From positions 434,001 through 498,000 of the forward strand of contig MLAV02000002.1 in assembly GCA_001870995.2 (NCBI GenBank): a DNA stretch of 64,000 nt. The letters run 5' to 3'. The DNA is from Chitinophaga sp. CB10 (GTDB lineage Bacteria; Bacteroidota; Bacteroidia; Chitinophagales; Chitinophagaceae). This document shows, piece after piece, positions 1 through 9,392 of this stretch. Position numbers and translations under genes: made by a program. The notes under the pieces are model-generated. The model saw only the letters and a program-made list of their open reading frames with translations, did no database searches and was not told where the DNA came from. Each line of letters starts with the position of its first letter. Positions within the stretch are counted from its first letter, which is position 1.

Positions 1-1
1 G

Positions 2-430
2 ACCAAATACCTCATCGCACAGGTACGCCAGAAGCCGGAAGACAGGCTCGAAGCGCTGCGCGAATACTTCCCGGATGCAGAAATGAAAGACTGGGAACTG
101 GAAATTGCCGGCCAACGCGTACAGGTAATTAAAAAAGATCCTGAACACGGCGGTATCCTGGAATTCGGTACGGAAGTAGTTAGCGCTGCCGACGGTTCCA
201 TCGCCGCGCTGCTGGGCGCTTCCCCGGGCGCTTCCACCGCAGTGTCCATCATGCTTAACCTGCTCAAACGCTGCTTCAAGGAAGATGTTGACACCGAAGC
301 ATGGCAACAGAAACTCAAACAAATGATTCCGTCCTACGGCCAATCCCTCCTCAACAATCCTGAATTAACCGCCAAACTGCGGAAATGGACTACCGAGGTG
401 CTGGAACTCCAACAGATGGAAACCGCATAA
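2..430 (+). CDS. mqo: malate:quinone oxidoreductase, 3' end only (5' truncated by window)
   Basis: This is the C-terminal 142 residues of a membrane-associated, FAD-dependent malate:quinone oxidoreductase, which oxidises malate to oxaloacetate and passes electrons to quinone in the TCA cycle and respiratory chain. The reading frame is open from base 2 with no start codon, so the gene begins outside the window. The first internal ATG, at 83, lies inside the conserved domain and is not a start. The segment GGILEFGTEVV followed by ADGSIAALLGASPGASTA is the characteristic C-terminal block of the MQO family. A strong terminator-like hairpin follows 30 bases after the stop, so this is probably the end of a transcript. 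The family call is firm; the full length cannot be judged. Confidence 0.9.
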   Translation, partial: TKYLIAQVRQKPEDRLEALREYFPDAEMKDWELEIAGQRVQVIKKDPEHGGILEFGTEVVSAADGSIAALLGASPGASTAVSIMLNLLKRCFKEDVDTEAWQQKLKQMIPSYGQSLLNNPELTAKLRKWTTEVLELQQMETA

Positions 431-460
431 TATAGGTCTGTCATAATTTTGATACTTATA

Positions 461-499
461 AAACCGCCCGGCTTATCGCTGCGGCGGTTTTTCTTTTTT
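461..499 (+). terminator. Rho-independent terminator after mqo
   Basis: The perfect 8-bp stem AAACCGCC (461-468) / GGCGGTTT (483-490) is followed by a T-rich tract to 499. It lies 30 bases downstream of the mqo stop. Confidence 0.85.
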
Positions 500-604
500 G
501 GAGAAAAAAATACCTGCAATAGACAAAATGAAATCATAATCGTATCAGTTTTTTCCAGATTTTAGTATTAGCATTTGCAAGCGTACCAACGACACTCATT
601 CTAT

Positions 605-617
605 GTTGATAATCAAC
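605..617. promoter_or_regulatory. short palindrome upstream of the GH29 gene
   Basis: GTTGAT and ATCAAC form a perfect inverted repeat around a single central A, in the AT-rich leader about 80 bases before the fucosidase start. It could be a regulator site. No regulator gene is adjacent, so this is only a candidate. Confidence 0.3.
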
Positions 618-657
618 AAACTAAGGCGCAAACGCGCTTATTTTTTGAGGTAAAATT

Positions 658-669
658 GCAATCGTTTGC
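658..669. promoter_or_regulatory. LacI-family-like operator candidate
   Basis: GCAATCGTTTGC has the shape GCAAnCGnTTGC, with a central CG and mirrored arms, as in many LacI/GalR-family operators. It sits 25 bases before the fucosidase ATG, in a position that would overlap the promoter. A related GC-rich motif, GCGCAAACGCGC, lies at about 625-636. Sugar-responsive LacI-type control of the utilisation locus is an inference from sequence shape only. Confidence 0.35.
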
Positions 670-694
670 ATAAGAACATTAAAAAGATTCCATT

Positions 695-2089
695 ATGAAA
701 AAACTGACCTGCTGCCTCGTGGCATTGCTGGCCATTAGTCAATGCCTGCCGGCTCAAACAAAAACGACAGCCGCTGTTACTACCGAACTATCCCGTGACC
801 AACGCATGAAATGGTGGAGAGAAGCCAGATTCGGCATGTTCATACACTGGGGCGACTATGCCGTGCCTGCCGGCTGGTACAAAGGGCACCAGGTACAACG
901 GGGCGGCGAATGGATCATGAACCGCGCTAAGATCGGCGTAAAGGAATACCAGGAATATGCGAAAAAATTCAACCCCGTTAAATATGATGCGGACGCATGG
1001 GTGAAAATGGCCAAGGACGCAGGTATGAAATACATCGTGATCACCGCCAAACACCACGACGGCTTTGCCATGTTTAAATCCAACGCCAGCAAATTCAATA
1101 TCGTAGACGCTACGCCCTACGGCAAGGATGTGCTGAAGGACCTGGCGGCTGCCTGTAAAAAACATGGTATTAAATTAGGCTTCTACTACTCCCAGGCGCA
1201 GGACTGGAACAACCCAGGCGGCGCTGCTGCCCGCAAGGTAGCCTCCGAAGGCTGGCCTAACCCTGACAGCGCACAGATCGACGCCTATACGGCGGCGCAC
1301 TCCGGCCACTGGGACCCGCTGCAGACAACTGCCTCCATGTCCGACTACATCGATAAAGTAGCAGTACCGCAGGTGAAAGAGTTATTAACCAATTATGGAG
1401 AAGTGGCCGTACTCTGGTGGGATACGCCTACGAATATGACTGATGAATACGCGCAAAAACTCCAGCAGGTACTGGCCCTCCAACCGGCTATCATTACGAA
1501 CGACAGGCTGAAACGCCCTAACTTCCCCGGCGACTATAAAACGCCGGAACAAAAAATCCCTACCAAAGAAGAACTGGATGGAAGAGATTGGGAAACCTGT
1601 ATGACCATGAACGGCACCTGGGGGTACAAGGAATGGGATAACAAATGGAAAAGCACCGAAACGCTGATCCGCAACCTGATCGACATCGCTTCCAAAAACG
1701 GTAACTACCTGCTCAACGTAGGCCCTACCGCGGAAGGCGTCTTCCCGCAGCAAAGTATTGAAGGCCTGGCCGGCATCGGTAAATGGATGAAGGTAAACGG
1801 CGAATCCATCTACGCCACCAACGGCAGCCAGCTGCCTACCCTGCCATGGGGCCGCTGCACGCAAAAAACTACCGGCAACAAAACCACTTACTACCTGCAC
1901 GTTTTCAACTGGCCTGCAGATGGTAAACTGGTAGTACCCGGACTGAAAAATAAAGTCATCAAAACTACTTTACTCGCCAACGGCAGCAAGCTGAAAACTA
2001 CCGCCGAAGCAGACGCGCTGGTGGTATCCCTGCCTGCGCAGGCGCCGGATAACATCGCCTCCGTGATTAAAGTAGAAACCACCTTATAA
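695..2089 (+). CDS. secreted alpha-L-fucosidase, GH29
   Basis: This predicted exo-acting alpha-L-fucosidase has 464 residues, the usual GH29 size. A signal peptide occupies about residues 1-20 (hydrophobic core, then LPAQ), so the enzyme is periplasmic or surface-exposed. The (beta/alpha)8 catalytic domain shows the family blocks RFGMFIHWGDY (45-55), AKHHDGFAMF (118-127) and VLWWDTP (239-245). The Asp at 243 occupies the nucleophile position of GH29. A C-terminal beta-sandwich follows. It is the first gene of a co-directional set with a GH28-like enzyme and a SusC/SusD pair, which suggests it removes fucose side chains from the glycan imported by that pair. Possible LacI-like and palindromic sites lie in its leader. 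The family is certain; the natural substrate is inferred from the neighbours. Confidence 0.93.
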   Translation: MKKLTCCLVALLAISQCLPAQTKTTAAVTTELSRDQRMKWWREARFGMFIHWGDYAVPAGWYKGHQVQRGGEWIMNRAKIGVKEYQEYAKKFNPVKYDADAWVKMAKDAGMKYIVITAKHHDGFAMFKSNASKFNIVDATPYGKDVLKDLAAACKKHGIKLGFYYSQAQDWNNPGGAAARKVASEGWPNPDSAQIDAYTAAHSGHWDPLQTTASMSDYIDKVAVPQVKELLTNYGEVAVLWWDTPTNMTDEYAQKLQQVLALQPAIITNDRLKRPNFPGDYKTPEQKIPTKEELDGRDWETCMTMNGTWGYKEWDNKWKSTETLIRNLIDIASKNGNYLLNVGPTAEGVFPQQSIEGLAGIGKWMKVNGESIYATNGSQLPTLPWGRCTQKTTGNKTTYYLHVFNWPADGKLVVPGLKNKVIKTTLLANGSKLKTTAEADALVVSLPAQAPDNIASVIKVETTL

Positions 2090-2100
2090 TGAAGCATCCT

Positions 2101-2135
2101 CCAACCGTGCAACGCGCGGTTGGAATTGCTTATTT
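2101..2135 (+). terminator. stem-loop after the GH29 gene (weak terminator or attenuator)
   Basis: CCAACCG (2101-2107) pairs with CGGTTGG (2117-2123), followed by an A/T-rich but not pure-T stretch. It begins 11 bases after the fucosidase stop. It may terminate only partially, because the following genes share its direction. Confidence 0.5.
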
Positions 2136-2292
2136 TATACAAAGCAGTAACGGCCGGCAGCCTTAGCTAATGGATGAAATGATGACCGACAAATAATTTC
2201 ATGCTGCTTAAACCTTGCTGCTTTGCGTAAAAGGCCGCCCCGCGGAACCGGCGGCAGATCAACCAAAACGAATTACTTTCATCAACTGGTCT

Positions 2293-3816
2293 ATGAAACA
2301 GAATTATTTGCTCTCTGTTTTACTGGTCCTGTTTGCAGTGAAATCACAGGCACAAAAAGCCTTGTTCGACATTGTTGCGTTTGGAGCTAACGGAGACGGC
2401 AAAACGTTAAATACCGCCTATATTCAATCCGCTATCGACAGCTGCTCCCGCTCCGGTGGCGGCATCGTCCGCATTCCGCCAGGCAACTGGCTCACCGGCA
2501 CCCTGCTGCTGAAAAATGACGTTACCCTCCAGGTAGACGAAAATGCCACCCTGCTCGGCAGCCCTGATATTAAAGACTACCAGGTGGTAGATGGCTTTAA
2601 AGATGGCCTGGGCCAGCAAATGGGCTATGCGCTCATCGGCGCCGTAGAGGTACACAACACCGCCATCACCGGCAAAGGAACCATCAACGGGCAGGGTAAA
2701 CTGGTGTACGCCTCCGGCGGCCATCAACGCCGGCCCTTCCTCGTACGCTTTGTAAGGTCGGGCAACATCCGCGTAACAGACGTCCACCTCACCGGCCCCA
2801 CGGCATGGACCATGCACTTCTTCCACTGCCGGGATATCATCGCAAAAAATGTAACGATCTTCAGCCGCGGCCTCGGTAACAACGACGGTATCGACATCGA
2901 CTGCTGCGAAAACGTACAGATCAGCGACTGCAACATCAACAGCGGCGACGATGCCATCTGCTTCAAAACCACCAGCCCCTACCCCTGCCGCAATGTAACG
3001 GTATCGAATATACGTATCAACACCGGCGAGGGCGCTATCAAATTCGGCACGGAATCCGCCGGTAATTTTGAAGACATCACCGTAAAGCATATTAAAGTAG
3101 ACTTTGCAAGGGAAGGCGGCATTAAAATATTCTCCGTGGATGGCTCGCATATCCGTAATATCCGTATCTCCGATGTGGACATGGATACCGTACACCTGCC
3201 CATCATCATGCGGCTAGGCGCAAGGCTCAAGACCTTCCGGGAAGTGGATGCTAAGCAACCTCCCGGCGCCATCAGCAACATCGATATCCGCAACGTCACC
3301 GTAAAGCATGGCACCTGGACGGGCATGCTCATCAGCGGCATCCCGGAGCATAAGATCCAAAACGTAAGCCTGGAAAATATCCGCATCAACATTCCCGGAA
3401 CAGGCACGGCGGAAGATGCGCAAATAGCCCTGGAAGAAAGGCCGGCAGACTACCCCGAAATCAAAATGTTCGGCAAAAAAATTCCTGCATCCGCCCTCTA
3501 CATCCGGCATGCAGCCAACATCCGCTTCAACAACGTCACCATCACATCTGACAATACAGACGCTAGACAGGCAATTATTGGGTACGACCTGGCAAACATT
3601 ACTATCAGCAAATGGAAAATCCCTGCTAACAGCGGGCAAGAACCACTGGCAAAAATTTCTGACGCAAAAAACATCGACTTTACCAACATTACGGCTCCCG
3701 CCCACCTCACCTTCCTGCATGTTAGCGGCGCCAATAACGCCGCTATTACCGTAGCTAAAAAACTGAAGGTTACGCTCGACAAAGACGTGGCGGATAATAC
3801 CGTAAAACAGAAGTAA
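2293..3816 (+). CDS. secreted GH28-like pectin-active enzyme (polygalacturonase/rhamnogalacturonidase fold)
   Basis: This is a 507-residue right-handed beta-helix protein of the pectinase superfamily. I chose the ATG at 2293 rather than the upstream in-frame ATG at 2215 because it opens directly into a signal peptide (about residues 1-20, ending KSQAQ). The N-terminal motif FGANGDGKTLNT (30-41) is typical of GH28. The acid catalytic blocks NNDGIDID (196-203) and SGDDAIC (217-223) are present. The usual GHG motif appears instead as TGEGAIKFG (244-252), with Glu replacing His. This argues against a textbook endo-polygalacturonase and for a divergent exo-enzyme or other pectin-backbone hydrolase. 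It lies between the GH29 gene and SusC, and probably attacks the backbone of the same glycan. Confidence 0.85.
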   Translation: MKQNYLLSVLLVLFAVKSQAQKALFDIVAFGANGDGKTLNTAYIQSAIDSCSRSGGGIVRIPPGNWLTGTLLLKNDVTLQVDENATLLGSPDIKDYQVVDGFKDGLGQQMGYALIGAVEVHNTAITGKGTINGQGKLVYASGGHQRRPFLVRFVRSGNIRVTDVHLTGPTAWTMHFFHCRDIIAKNVTIFSRGLGNNDGIDIDCCENVQISDCNINSGDDAICFKTTSPYPCRNVTVSNIRINTGEGAIKFGTESAGNFEDITVKHIKVDFAREGGIKIFSVDGSHIRNIRISDVDMDTVHLPIIMRLGARLKTFREVDAKQPPGAISNIDIRNVTVKHGTWTGMLISGIPEHKIQNVSLENIRINIPGTGTAEDAQIALEERPADYPEIKMFGKKIPASALYIRHAANIRFNNVTITSDNTDARQAIIGYDLANITISKWKIPANSGQEPLAKISDAKNIDFTNITAPAHLTFLHVSGANNAAITVAKKLKVTLDKDVADNTVKQK

Positions 3817-3939
3817 CAACTATCTAAAACATCAATTCCGCGCGGACTGCCAAAAGCGGTTCCGGCGCCCTATTGCCGGCAGCCAACGCTGTTGCCGGCC
3901 TGGCAATCTACACCCTTTACTCATCCAAAAAACAACGTT

Positions 3940-6900
3940 ATGAAAAACACGTACGGTTGTAAATCAATCGCCCTTCCGCCAGGTAATTTCCTTTCATGGA
4001 AAATATTCCTGGCGCTCCTTCTCTGCGTATATTCGTCCGCGTTATACGCGCAACAAAACATCCAGATCCACGGCGCCGTTACTTCGCAAAGCGGGGAACC
4101 CCTCCCTGGCGCCAATGTACAGGTAAAAGGCACTACCAAAGGCGCCGCCACCGGCGTAGACGGCAGCTTTAGCCTCAGCGCTCCCGCCGGCGCGGTCCTG
4201 CGAATTACCTACACTGGTTTCCTCCCGAAGGAAATTACGCTTGGCAACAGCGACATGCCGCACCTCAACATCCAGCTAAACGTTAATAAAGGAGAACTGA
4301 ACGAAGTAGTCGTGGTAGGGTATGGTACCCAAAAACGGTCGGACCTTACCGGCTCCATCACCAGCATCAGCTCCCAGGCCCTGCGGGATGTGCCTTCCGC
4401 CAACCTCAGCCAGGCCCTGAAAGGCCAGGGCGCCGGCATCGATGTGCAAAAGAGCGGCGGTAACAGTAAACCCGGGGCAAAGCCAACGATCCTCATCCGC
4501 GGCAGCCGCTCCCTGAAAGCCACGAACTCCCCCCTGTTTGTAGTGGACGGTATCCCCTTCAACGGCGATATCAACGATATCAACCCGGATGACATCAGCT
4601 CCATACAGGTCCTGAAAGACGCTTCCGCCACGGCCATCTATGGCTCCCGCGGCGCTAACGGCGTCATACTCGTCACCACCAAACGCGGCATTGCCGGCGG
4701 CACCGTAGTCACCTACAGCGGATATGCCGGTTTCGTAAAGCCTTCCGGCCGGTACGATCTCATGAATTCCGAACAATATGCAGGCTTGAAAAAATGGGCC
4801 TTCTACAACGCTGACCCGGTGAAATACAGCAGCCCGGAAGATCCCAAAATCATGCTGGATGCTTTTGATGCAGTAGAGCGCGACGGGCTGGCCAAAGGGC
4901 GCAATACCGACTGGCAGGACCTCGTGTACCGCACCGGCCTGCAAACCAACCACCAGGTAGGCGTTTCCGGCGGTACGGAAAAAACGCAATACAATATCAG
5001 CGGCGGCTATTACAAGGAAACCGGCGTGTACCCCGGCCAATCATTTGAACGCTTCAGCGTAAAAATTGGCGTGGATCACCAGATCAACAAAACGTTTAAA
5101 TTAGGTATCAGCTCCCTGAACAACTACTCCACCACCATCGGGGAAAGCGCAAACCCCATGGGGCAGGTGCTGCGCGCCAGCCCTATGGCCCCGGCGTTTG
5201 ACAGCGCGGGCAATGTGCTGAACGACTATGTAGCCGGCAGCGCCGCGCAGATATGGAACCCGCTGGCCAACTTCCTGCCGGGCGCCGTGATAGAAAGGCG
5301 TAAACGCACCGGTACCTTCACCACGGGCTACCTGGATGTGAACATCCTGCCGGGACTACGGTATCGCCTGAACGCAGGCGCGGAAATCAAAAGCGATAAC
5401 TACGGTAACTTCTACGCCAGCAAAACCACGAACAACCTCGGCAACCTGAATACCAGCGAAACCAACTACGGGCAAAACACCAGCTTCACGGTGGAAAACC
5501 TGTTGTATTACGACAAGTCCATCCGCAAGCACCGGTTCAGCTTTACGGGCTTATACAGTATCCAGGAGTCCGACAGCCGGACTACGAAATATACCAACAA
5601 CACCCTCCTGTCCGACAACCTGGAATACGCCAACCCGCAGTATGCTTCCAACCTGGCCGGCAGCGGCTCCGACCCTAAATGGGACATTATTTCCTACATG
5701 GGCCGCCTTTTCTACAGCTATGACGACCGTTACCTCCTTACGCTCGTCATGCGCTCCGACGGCAGCTCCAGGCTCGCGCCAGGCAACCAGTTCAAAGGAT
5801 TTCCATCCGCGGTGCTCAGCTGGAACCTCAGCAACGAAAAGTGGGCACGCGATTCAAAAGTCATCTCCAACATGAAGCTCCGCGCCAGTTACGGCCGGGT
5901 AGGCAATACCGCCATCGATCCCTACCAGACTAAAGGCGCACTCAATGCGCTGAACTACAACTACGGCAGCACCAATGTTACCGGCGCCTATCTCAACGCA
6001 GCGCCCAACATGAACCTGCAGTGGGAGTACACTACCTCCGCTAACTTCGGGATAGATTTTGCCCTGTTCAACAACCGCATCAGTGGTAACGTGGAAGCCT
6101 ATACGCAGCAGACCAGCAACCTCCTGCTGCCGCAAAAGCTGCCCGGTACCACCGGTATTCCCGGCAACGTACTGGTAAACGTGGGTAAAACGGAAAACAA
6201 GGGCGTGGAAGTACACCTCGCCACCGTCAACATCCAGTCCAATAAGGCTAATGGCTTCAACTGGACGACGGACCTGAACTGGTACCTCAACCGCGGCAAG
6301 ATCACGCAGCTGTACAACAACATCCAGCAAGACCTCGCCAACAACTGGTTTGTAGGTTACCCCATCGGGGAATATTACGATTACCAGCGCATCGACCTCT
6401 GGCAGAATACCAAAGCGGATTCCCTCACGGCCAAAGCATATAAGCAAAGCGTGAGCGGGCCTACCTCCGTCATCGGGAACATCCGTGTTGTAGATGTGAA
6501 TAAAGACAGTACTTTCAGCGCTGCGGACAAAACCCTCATCGGCAGCCCGCAACCTAAGTGGGAGGGTGGTATGACGAACCGCTTCAGCTACAAGGGCCTG
6601 GACTTTACCATCGTGGTTTTTGCGCGTATTGGCGGCATGCTGAACAGTAAGCTGTACGGGGGCGGTTTTGCCAATACCTTCCAGGGAAATTATAACAACC
6701 TGAACGTGCATTACTGGACGCCCACCAATGGCGAAACCTATTACCCCAAACCCAACAATTCATCTACCCAAACGCAATACAATACCACGCTTGGTTACCT
6801 GGATGGCAGCTTCCTGAAAATCAGGAGCCTGAGCCTGGGCTACAACCTGCCACAGTCCTTCGTGCAGCGGCTGAAAGCCCGGTCCCTGCGGGTATATGCC

Positions 6901-7038
6901 ACCGCCCAGGATCCGTTCATCCTGTTTTCAGAATACCGCAACAAATACCACGGGGTAGACCCTGAATCCGCCGGCAACATCAACGCGGATACGCCCGGCA
7001 CCTGGTCTATGATTTTTGGGATTAACCTGACTTTATAA
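3940..7038 (+). CDS. SusC/RagA-type TonB-linked outer membrane transporter
   Basis: This 1,032-residue outer membrane importer takes up oligosaccharides with its SusD partner, powered by TonB. The start at 3940 is preferred over the in-frame ATG at 3892 because it precedes a proper signal peptide ending LYAQQ. Domains in order are a carboxypeptidase-regulatory-like beta-sandwich (GAVTSQSGEPLPGANVQVKG), the SusC signature with its TonB box-like NEVVVVGYGTQK, the plug (LFVVDGIPF, IQVLKDASATAIYGSRGANG) and a beta-barrel ending in IFGINLTL with a terminal aromatic/hydrophobic strand. The length matches the family. SusD follows 17 bases downstream, clearly co-transcribed. With GH29 and GH28-like genes upstream, the likely cargo is a pectin-derived or fucosylated oligosaccharide; that substrate is inferred. 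Confidence 0.95.
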   Translation: MKNTYGCKSIALPPGNFLSWKIFLALLLCVYSSALYAQQNIQIHGAVTSQSGEPLPGANVQVKGTTKGAATGVDGSFSLSAPAGAVLRITYTGFLPKEITLGNSDMPHLNIQLNVNKGELNEVVVVGYGTQKRSDLTGSITSISSQALRDVPSANLSQALKGQGAGIDVQKSGGNSKPGAKPTILIRGSRSLKATNSPLFVVDGIPFNGDINDINPDDISSIQVLKDASATAIYGSRGANGVILVTTKRGIAGGTVVTYSGYAGFVKPSGRYDLMNSEQYAGLKKWAFYNADPVKYSSPEDPKIMLDAFDAVERDGLAKGRNTDWQDLVYRTGLQTNHQVGVSGGTEKTQYNISGGYYKETGVYPGQSFERFSVKIGVDHQINKTFKLGISSLNNYSTTIGESANPMGQVLRASPMAPAFDSAGNVLNDYVAGSAAQIWNPLANFLPGAVIERRKRTGTFTTGYLDVNILPGLRYRLNAGAEIKSDNYGNFYASKTTNNLGNLNTSETNYGQNTSFTVENLLYYDKSIRKHRFSFTGLYSIQESDSRTTKYTNNTLLSDNLEYANPQYASNLAGSGSDPKWDIISYMGRLFYSYDDRYLLTLVMRSDGSSRLAPGNQFKGFPSAVLSWNLSNEKWARDSKVISNMKLRASYGRVGNTAIDPYQTKGALNALNYNYGSTNVTGAYLNAAPNMNLQWEYTTSANFGIDFALFNNRISGNVEAYTQQTSNLLLPQKLPGTTGIPGNVLVNVGKTENKGVEVHLATVNIQSNKANGFNWTTDLNWYLNRGKITQLYNNIQQDLANNWFVGYPIGEYYDYQRIDLWQNTKADSLTAKAYKQSVSGPTSVIGNIRVVDVNKDSTFSAADKTLIGSPQPKWEGGMTNRFSYKGLDFTIVVFARIGGMLNSKLYGGGFANTFQGNYNNLNVHYWTPTNGETYYPKPNNSSTQTQYNTTLGYLDGSFLKIRSLSLGYNLPQSFVQRLKARSLRVYATAQDPFILFSEYRNKYHGVDPESAGNINADTPGTWSMIFGINLTL

Positions 7039-7055
7039 CGTTAAAGCATTCCGTA

Positions 7056-8771
7056 ATGAAAAAGATACTTTATATAGGCTGCATCGCCACCGCTGCCCTG
7101 CTGATAGGCGGATGTAAAAAAATGCTGGTAGAAAAACCGCATGGGGTACTGACACCTGAATTCTATAAAACAAGCCAGGGCCTGAAAGCCGGACTGGATG
7201 CCGCTTACGCCGGCACCCGCACCATCTGGGGCAACGAGGATTACTTTTCGCTCACGACGCCCGCCACGGACGAATGGCTGCGTGGCAACGACGGCAACAA
7301 GGACCTCTTCCTGCTGTCCACCGCCTACCAGTCCACCGACGGTAAGGTAACCGCCCTATGGAACAACTGTTATACCTACATCAATTCCTGCAACGCCGTT
7401 ATTGAAAACGCGCCTAATGTTACCGGCATTAAAGACGACCTGAAAGCCAGGATGGTAGCGGAAGCCAAGTTTCTCCGTGCGAATTATTATTTTGTTTTGG
7501 TGCAGTTGTGGGGAGATGTAACCCTTTCAACGAAATTTAACACGGAACCGCTTACTTCCGCTAAGCGGGATCCCATGGCGGCGGTGTATGCAAATATTAT
7601 CCAGGACCTCAAAGACGCAATGGCCGTATTGCCAAAAAGTCCCTCCACGAAAGGCGTGGACCCTGGCAGGGCTACCCTGGTAGCCGCCCAGCATGTGCTG
7701 GCGAAGGTGTACCTGACCCGTGCGGGCAGCAGCGCCAAACAGCCGGATGATTACCAGAACGCCTATACGAATGCGATAGATATCATCAATAATGCAGGCG
7801 CATTGGGCGTAGCCTTATTGCCTGATTTCGCCAATGTATTTGCGGAAGGCAATGAAAACAGCGGGGAAGTATTGTGGGCGGTACAACACACCAGCAGCCT
7901 GGCTTACAACGGTTCTCCCAACCAGGATAACCGTACGCCGGATAATATGCTCGTGCATTTGTTTGTGCCCCAGTACGAAAAGGTGGATGGAATGCAAAGG
8001 GATATCCTCGGCGGGCGGCCTTACATTCGTACGGTGCCTTCCCGCTGGCTGACGGACACGGTGTTTGCAGAAAGGAAGAACGATACCCGCTTTGCTAAAA
8101 CCTTCCAGACGGTTTGGTATTGCAACAATGCGAACAGCATCCCTAAATGGCCTACTCCTTTGCCTTCGGGCGCTCCTGCCGGCGCAGTAGCGGGCGGTCC
8201 TAAATTCAAACTGGGAGATACGGCCATATACCTGCCGATGGGGCCTAAAACTGCGCAGCAGATTGCAGCGGCGCCGTACACGATGATCCCGTCCGACCAG
8301 TATAATTCCCGCATGAGTCCTGCTTTGATGAAGTATATCGATACCAAGCGCAGCGACATGAACGCGCCCTCCATCCGTCCGGTGATTGCCTACCGGCTGG
8401 CGGAAACCTACCTGATTGCCGCGGAAGCGCTGATGATGGCAGGGCGTACAGCTGATGCCGTACCGTATATCAATGCAGTGCGGGAGCGCGCAGCGTACCC
8501 TACGGGCAACAAGGCCGCTATGGATATTACCGCGGCGGATTTGAACCTGGATTTCATTTTGGACGAACGTTCCCGTGAGCTGGCGGGCGAAAATGTGCGC
8601 TGGCTGGACCTGGCGCGTACCGGGCAGCTGGAAGCCCGTATTAAGAAGCATAACACGGAGTGCAGGGCTAACTTCCAAAGCCCGAAACACCTGCTGCGGC
8701 CCATCCCGCTGGATCAGATCAATGCGGTGACCACGGGCCCGGCCTACGGTCAGAATAAGGATTGGTTGTAG
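7056..8771 (+). CDS. SusD/RagB-type glycan-binding lipoprotein
   Basis: This 571-residue surface lipoprotein caps the SusC barrel and binds the glycan. The signal peptide ends in the lipobox LIGGC (Cys at about residue 20). The body has the family's TPR-like helical core, with the conserved RANYYF segment in the N-terminal half and the C-terminal SusD block with RPVIAYRLAETYLIAAEA and DERSRELAGE. The C-terminus, with LLRPIPLDQINA, is the usual SusD ending. It lies 17 bases after SusC. The gene ends about 20 bases before a long inverted repeat that separates it from the converging DUF1634 gene. Confidence 0.95.
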   Translation: MKKILYIGCIATAALLIGGCKKMLVEKPHGVLTPEFYKTSQGLKAGLDAAYAGTRTIWGNEDYFSLTTPATDEWLRGNDGNKDLFLLSTAYQSTDGKVTALWNNCYTYINSCNAVIENAPNVTGIKDDLKARMVAEAKFLRANYYFVLVQLWGDVTLSTKFNTEPLTSAKRDPMAAVYANIIQDLKDAMAVLPKSPSTKGVDPGRATLVAAQHVLAKVYLTRAGSSAKQPDDYQNAYTNAIDIINNAGALGVALLPDFANVFAEGNENSGEVLWAVQHTSSLAYNGSPNQDNRTPDNMLVHLFVPQYEKVDGMQRDILGGRPYIRTVPSRWLTDTVFAERKNDTRFAKTFQTVWYCNNANSIPKWPTPLPSGAPAGAVAGGPKFKLGDTAIYLPMGPKTAQQIAAAPYTMIPSDQYNSRMSPALMKYIDTKRSDMNAPSIRPVIAYRLAETYLIAAEALMMAGRTADAVPYINAVRERAAYPTGNKAAMDITAADLNLDFILDERSRELAGENVRWLDLARTGQLEARIKKHNTECRANFQSPKHLLRPIPLDQINAVTTGPAYGQNKDWL

Positions 8772-8792
8772 TTGGTTTCCTGTGGAGTTTTT

Positions 8793-8980
8793 TTTCTCGC
8801 AAAGATGCATAAGGAGCAAAGCACGCAAGGCAGGTTTGTTTTTTTTAAGGCGCGGGTTGCAATTGTTTTACCAACTGGAATTCTTTGCGTGCTTTGCCCT
8901 CTCCTGAATTGCAGCAAAAAGCCGCCCCAGCCCGCAGGCCCCTTTGCGTGCTTTGCCCCTTATGTATCTTTGCGAGAAAT
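8793..8980. repeat. long imperfect inverted repeat with TTTGCGTGCTTTGC core
   Basis: Arms of roughly 38-40 bases lie at 8793-8830 and 8941-8980. Reverse-complemented, the right arm matches the left almost base for base (TTTCTCGCAAAGAT, then GCAAAGCACGCAA). A third, partial copy of the core (CTTTGCGTGCTTTGCCCT) lies inside the loop at 8883-8900, in the same orientation as the right arm. The element fills the gap between two convergent genes, so it may act as a bidirectional terminator or be a dispersed palindromic element. No coding sequence is evident in it. Confidence 0.8.
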
Positions 8981-8989
8981 TACCCGCGC

Positions 8990-9388
8990 CTATCCCGCCA
9001 ATTCCCCCACCATGCTGAAACATATCACGCCCAGCACAATCAGCGTGATAAACACATACAGGAAATCCCGTTCCAGCAAAAATGCAAAAGCGGACAACGC
9101 TACCCGAATAATCGGCGTAGCAATCAGGCATACCACGCCCAGCTGGATTATCTCCATGCCGTGAATCCCCCGTACGCCGTGGATGATCCCGGAAATGCTG
9201 TCCAGTCCGGCACGCACGCCGGTAAATTCCCGGTAGCCGGGCAGTTCCGTCCCATGGCGGTAGAGGTAAATTATCCCTCCGGTGAATACCAATACGCTGG
9301 CGGTGATCACGCCCAGTCGCAGCTGTTTACCGATGAGTTGCTGTATATCTTTATCTGCCCAATATCCTTTCGAAAAAAAGTGTTTCAT
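8990..9388 (-). CDS. DUF1634 family membrane protein
   Basis: This 132-residue membrane protein has three hydrophobic segments (around LGVITASVLVFTGGIIYLY, IIQLGVVCLIATPIIRVAL and FLYVFITLIVLGVICFSMV). DUF1634 proteins are commonly encoded beside TauE/SafE exporters, as here: the start at 9388 is 4 bases after the stop of the upstream tauE-like gene, so translation is probably coupled. An in-frame ATG at 9415 would overlap that gene and is less likely. The function is unknown; an accessory role in sulfur-compound or organic-acid export is inferred from gene pairing only. Confidence 0.8.
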   Translation of the reverse strand: MKHFFSKGYWADKDIQQLIGKQLRLGVITASVLVFTGGIIYLYRHGTELPGYREFTGVRAGLDSISGIIHGVRGIHGMEIIQLGVVCLIATPIIRVALSAFAFLLERDFLYVFITLIVLGVICFSMVGELAG

Positions 9389-9392
9389 GATC

